From CBDCWQ01 sp965223435 (GTDB lineage: Bacteria; Myxococcota; Kuafuiibacteriia; Kuafuiibacteriales; Kuafuiibacteriaceae): 64,000 nucleotides of DNA. Positions 61,901 through 64,000 of this stretch are shown piece by piece. The notes under the pieces were generated by a model. That model had not been told where the DNA came from. It did no database searches and saw only the letters and a program-made list of their open reading frames with translations. Position 1 is the stretch's first letter. Each line of letters starts with the position of its first letter. The stretch lies in contig CBDCWQ010000004.1 in NCBI GenBank assembly GCA_965223435.1, forward strand, positions 1 through 64,000, read 5' to 3'. The translations under genes were made by a program, and so were the position numbers.

Positions 61901-64000
61901 CTTCACCAGGGCCTCAAGTCTGGGGCTTTGGCTGGGGTCGATCTTGATTCGCTGGTGAATCGCGCCTGGCGCCTCGATCCATCGACGTTGGCGGAGCTAG
62001 GGGTTTCGGGGTTGTGGGCACCAGAGGCGGGCAACGAGACGCGGTCTGAAGTGGGTCCAGCCGGCTTTTTGGATGACGCCCATCTCTCAGAGGTCGCGCT
62101 GGTGGGCACCGAGGCCGAGGTTTCTTTCGAGGACTTGGCGGGTGCGGTGTTCGAATTGGGCACGCTTCTTCGGGCGCCCAGCCGAACTGAAATCTCGGAG
62201 GCGACCCTCAATGCGTTTGCGCTTCGGTTGGTGGTGCTTCGGGGTCGGCTGCTTTCCAAGTTTGGCCAAAGGGGGGTGACGGCCCTGGACGATGCCATTC
62301 AGCTTCCGCCTTCAATGCTGTTGACCGCAATGGTGGGGGTGAATGCCGCCGTGTACCTCGGGGCGTCGGCTGAAGTGGACGTCGGTTTAGAGACGATTTT
62401 CGCTGGGCCAAGTGCGCCTTCGGAGGATCATTGGGAGCGGGTGGGCGTAGTCCTGGCGGAGGAGCTGGTGGTTCAGCCTGCGGGCAGTTTCTTTCGCCCA
62501 GAGCACGATATTCGCCGCGACGTCCCCATTCATGCAGGAGGCCTGGCGCTCGACAATCCGCTTTCTACTCCTGTGGTTTCTTTTGACGATGAGCGGATTT
62601 ATTTCATTGAAATGGCGTGGTGGGGGCTGGATACGCCTCTGGGCAAGCTCGGGGTGCTGAGGCCTACAGAGGGCGGGGTGTGGCCGGTATTTGCGCTCAA
62701 GACGGAGCGCCCGAGGTCCGATATTCTTGAGGAATTCATCCGTAATCATAAGTTTTTTCAAGAAATGGCGCCTCATGCGGCGGATTTACCGGAGCCCCTT
62801 GGGGTGGCGTGGTTGTACCTGGTCGAACTTGCGATTCGGGGTGGCTTCAATCGAGAGGCAGCGGAATCGTATGGCGCACGGGGTCTTTTTGGCAAAGGCG
62901 GAGAGGCATCTGGGTCGGGGGTTTCGGGGAAGCCTCACGCGCCTTTTTTCGTCAAGGGGGGCGAGCCTACGGGCGTGGGGGGGGCCACGTCCGCGGGTGA
63001 GCAGACGCGTGCGTTCCATCCCGCGATGGCCCCGCTTTTGCCGCTTTCGACCGGAAAAGTGGCCTATGGGGGGCTCCCTTTCGAATCTTATGTGGCCGGC
63101 GTGAAGCATGCGCCGGGCGAGGTCTATGGGCTCGTGCCGCCCGGGCGCGACCCCCGCGCTTCGGTGACCACCTTCGACCCGGTCTTGGCGACCAAAGACC
63201 CGCATTTTGTCCAAGGCCAGGATCCTTCCTTGAAGGCCGCGTTGGTGGACGGCAAGGCGTGGGTCCTCACCATCGAGACACCCCCTGGTTCGGTGGATGT
63301 GGTCCGTGCCTATGGCGCCCTCGGCTTCGTTGCGGACGAAGGATTCAAGAACGCGGTGGTGTTGCCCTATGTTCTCGATGCCCACGTCAAAGGTTGGCAC
63401 CAGGTCGATGACCAAGGACAACCGATCGCGGGGACCTTTGCACGGAACCCCCGGTACGATGAGATGGTGAAGGCCCCGGAGGCCAAGACGGTGCAGACCA
63501 CGGTCGACAAGTCGGGGCTCAGCGACCAAGTGTTGGCGACGCGGGTCGCGGCCCTTCATCAGCTCCAAGAGGGGACCTTCGAAGGTCAGGAAGGGCAAAA
63601 GACCAAGAACTGGACGCTGGAGGGGTACGACCATGCTCGAACTTCGGTGCCCACAGTCCTGGTGAGCGCCCGCATGACTGCGCCCTATGGCGCTGAGGGA
63701 CTTTTCAACCACCGGATGAAGCCGGGCCTTTCGCGGGACCCGCAATCGAAAACGTTTAAGCCGGTGGCCTACATTTATGCCACCGCGTTTCAGGACATGG
63801 TGGATCTGTTCATGCCGGTGGGGTTGACCATGTCAGACCAGGTTGAGCGCCTTTCAGTCGATGCGTGGACTTCCGAAGAGGGCAGCGTTCTTCCGAAGAC
63901 CGCTGAGGATGACACCACGATTCAGGTGTCCTGGATCTACTACATCGAAAACGACGGAAGAGCGCTGAACCTCGGTCTCCAAAAGGGAGAGGAGACTGGT
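55973..64000 (+). CDS. Giant secreted multidomain protein, 3' end outside the window
   Basis: The frame is open from 55973 to the edge (2,676 codons) with no stop. A signal-like segment follows Arg-rich residues (RQRR, then LLAGVFSAWVFAFYAQAQ). ATG 55973, GTG 56021 and ATG 56036 are all possible starts, and none has a strong ribosome site. The N-terminal part (about 55-200) has 'LEAGWNLVRLPL', a phrase seen in secreted proteins of this phylum. Ig-like repeats then fill about 230-480, and a fibronectin-III-like domain lies at about 540-610 ('YKVYRRDGDRGPFRPVG'). From about 700 on, long helical stretches with Trp- and Tyr-rich motifs ('TAGLVLGLWVFADA', 'GGASYATLDDNVLAYFALEEAL') suggest alpha/alpha-barrel domains. 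No catalytic motif is recognised. It stands 42 bases after the pbpC relic. Confidence 0.75.
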   Translation, partial: MQKSLTSLGSKGAKTSVRQRRMAVGQTLLAGVFSAWVFAFYAQAQDTSALELKLEAGWNLVRLPLRRPLLLPVDGAGRPLLTFQVGASGASTEIMVPDLGYWVYAPEPQAWPIPEAALAPGSTDLDAKTSEWHLVSGGWSPAGSTLGAARFLEWDPNTRAYRRVDAPSQRGVGYWAHADVDGPKSMMLPDGRDVRASTTEDAIGAVQRGRSENGGSIVEGQATALQDTQRDVTPPVLVVDVLASNHPFHSTEVRGEVYDEDLEGVYVNGLRVRGVGTLFSFPLFFAPGRHEVEVVALDRAGHRRTVKREIVVPSAVDQEEEGSSRTEARPERPVLALHSPPGPVYFSVGSTVAVSGVVSSQNLAMVTVNGVVVSTSTGAFSTEVRLFSAAGRIVVQAHDRAGQVTESVRQISVDASPPSLLLFHPAEATVYTRAPVVQGVVEDAHLKSTEVTVGNAPPVALVVEKGRFEAPLTLSDGENRVVFRAVDQVGLETERTLRLTLHRGLLVAGRPKAPAGLRGLLEGGRTHLRWGPSLSFEDGSWVPEGIHPQYKVYRRDGDRGPFRPVGATQQIEWVDEGASLGQTVHYYVTASVWDDAGDEAVSIRSSVLHLDAERVADGAAPAALSPSRSGLSGEGPLRASWATHPSAVALDGALLGEGVLAEAPWGTAPLVAGEAVPTAAPAGALALVSQEDAPGVDGWSGLGLAGSAPPRHSEDPYTRAQALRDRQLRVQEDDELGGHFAYQVEYLPDVRVHATDTKYLADAERTWVYTQGIALAQRARSGTLEDRVWAEKLAQGLCRDAVWGTGEDGQGPVIKGWHFSRNTKDDDWKDARLVVGAGAWAIHGLGVFLASANRTRLPGAARHPWLKQCYLASLRGLAEHRQFLEPGVSLMTAGWTTVGLINAGSPQRLDSLMPAYPGDPEEKWAYYDVLDAIGYDTFPEDPQAWPEIRTYRWVQRQPGKPEQKQYGRVIKLEETDWRTLRHRVQSENVVTEHNLDVLSVLNHALQHEDHLGPDEDGLRSEWASALRAWRDALQRGVFERLWDDKRWKGDLDPSQAARLDEPLGRIVTGGVLERTSDSSSGLLFHPSKHVAIDNCSWLSLSVDHGALSPVNQEKLAKCLRYTIAVFAKELRFQDKLYYGTHYFKNSFRDPYIEQSERQETSYHLEATAGLVLGLWVFADAHPEHGFSPLFREEAEKLWAGMNVFVHEWGFMYSSERIQDLSTQLSSSTALIWYIDVHEYLAARDDDWDRPLRNYADARIVQGTDRSLEDFVLALGVDFEERHLPQGFASASEASGASPGASISAAADPVIGGRVVSFYEENRPVTLVEDQALSIFVGASWAVSEGPSFQDRVLALAALADVSSQEEDSKPRFSVAADTVTGAPVFDRYDVGAEMLVVYALSWAVNRALGEGDGVLDEAARLSTKELVFDTLLSATRGLFSSEGDTEGLYLARDAGSAVHGGASYATLDDNVLAYFALEEALGTFQEEPKRREVLEALRAQVRGALWRWPWDGAEGRPRTHRLGEGASEPPHIDAWVPYALYAVFLFSEGEWDLGYQVLSLLTAMEATRADDEPRDGLVFSKGNPTGSELAHRWAESVGPAMARRAAAAEDPRQDSLALLSLKKANQAWAGRTKDGADTTAVLGVLLLNDPREFLGVGRGPLVLTPRTWGLSRYRVPDGAVSHLLTSLRGLYLSELRALLASPYAAWRFDAIFGRLVQIRFGDEAVRDGIPLGLWPVRFRETLGMWADRTLYELEHLCDGQGPLLLGGDPERTLMRALGISCGLLEDAVDRMVDARGAQPPIAWAKMRGSDVLFSWAKLVQKTHRFAPRRDGASASGAAWGAADTLLDHAPVSQPSLASLATIRHQVRHHAIEALSQDLLSRSPGRVLLRADEVDALHALNPASSEYWTLPALSFRMALENREAVAFSWKGRVAKAPDLPLAEGSRIESQKLRRLINRFSEGSLTDAAQDAGIPEARLHQGLKSGALAGVDLDSLVNRAWRLDPSTLAELGVSGLWAPEAGNETRSEVGPAGFLDDAHLSEVALVGTEAEVSFEDLAGAVFELGTLLRAPSRTEISEATLNAFALRLVVLRGRLLSKFGQRGVTALDDAIQLPPSMLLTAMVGVNAAVYLGASAEVDVGLETIFAGPSAPSEDHWERVGVVLAEELVVQPAGSFFRPEHDIRRDVPIHAGGLALDNPLSTPVVSFDDERIYFIEMAWWGLDTPLGKLGVLRPTEGGVWPVFALKTERPRSDILEEFIRNHKFFQEMAPHAADLPEPLGVAWLYLVELAIRGGFNREAAESYGARGLFGKGGEASGSGVSGKPHAPFFVKGGEPTGVGGATSAGEQTRAFHPAMAPLLPLSTGKVAYGGLPFESYVAGVKHAPGEVYGLVPPGRDPRASVTTFDPVLATKDPHFVQGQDPSLKAALVDGKAWVLTIETPPGSVDVVRAYGALGFVADEGFKNAVVLPYVLDAHVKGWHQVDDQGQPIAGTFARNPRYDEMVKAPEAKTVQTTVDKSGLSDQVLATRVAALHQLQEGTFEGQEGQKTKNWTLEGYDHARTSVPTVLVSARMTAPYGAEGLFNHRMKPGLSRDPQSKTFKPVAYIYATAFQDMVDLFMPVGLTMSDQVERLSVDAWTSEEGSVLPKTAEDDTTIQVSWIYYIENDGRALNLGLQKGEETG

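Noticed and set aside
62786..63745. 319-codon minus-strand frame.
   Set aside because: It is a shadow in GC-rich coding sequence of the giant secreted gene, with Arg/His-rich composition.
1..64000. rRNA, tRNA, riboswitch and replication origin.
   Set aside because: No sequence with the required conserved elements was noticed on either strand. Covariance-model searches could not be run.

Overview
The window looks like chromosomal accessory DNA from a Gram-negative bacterium of the Myxococcota/Bradymonadota (former Deltaproteobacteria) type. The evidence is a bacterial alpha-2-macroglobulin/pbpC pair, many lipoproteins and secreted proteins, MopE-like 'CDG..DDDCDG' repeats, 'choice-of-anchor' beta-sandwich proteins with the Cys motif NGDETDVDCGG, EGF-like repeats, and very large RHS proteins. 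No rRNA, tRNA, CRISPR array or core housekeeping cluster was found. Almost everything encoded is envelope, secreted or mobile. The assignment rests on gene style only.

Left part (1-15.4 kb). A secreted HExxH metallopeptidase runs off the left edge. A CsoR repressor and an SO_0444-type Cu/Zn efflux permease form a coupled two-gene operon with a palindromic CsoR box inside its promoter. Divergent from it are an alpha-2-macroglobulin lipoprotein with an intact thioester (CIEQ) and pbpC. The pbpC reading frame is broken by one base in a G run. Next come an RTX-repeat/peptidoglycan-binding protein ending in an M91-like protease domain (HELVH) and a small envelope protein that may be its partner.

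Middle (15.4-31 kb). This is an IS-riddled minus-strand cluster. Read in its own direction, it contains a truncated exported protein, a peptidase-S74 (tail-spike chaperone) protein, an FHA-like lipoprotein, an FHA-like secreted protein ending in a CdiA-type pretoxin and toxin region, and a likely immunity gene. An IS3-family element splits the toxin protein. An IS630-family element with flanking TA dinucleotides sits three codons before the S74 stop. An IS21-family element, with about 48-bp inverted repeats and two accessory genes, removed the 5' end of the S74 gene and the 3' end of the next gene. The ancestral arrangement can be read across the insertions and resembles a split contact-dependent toxin system.

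Right part (31-64 kb). An EGF-repeat metallopeptidase is followed by a TcB/TcC-like RHS protein with a disulfide-rich module inside its FG-GAP propeller and a lipase-like C-terminus. After a tiny overlapping ORF, a zinc-binding small protein, a decayed gene and a GNAT-like enzyme comes a second RHS giant with permuted halves: the RHS core comes first, and a fresh RHS start with tandem beta-sandwich domains comes last. Two divergent lipoprotein genes follow, then a small lipoprotein, a relic of the pbpC 3' end, and a giant secreted protein (at least 2,676 residues) that runs off the right edge.

All calls were made by eye from the sequence. Family names come from motif recognition, not from searches.
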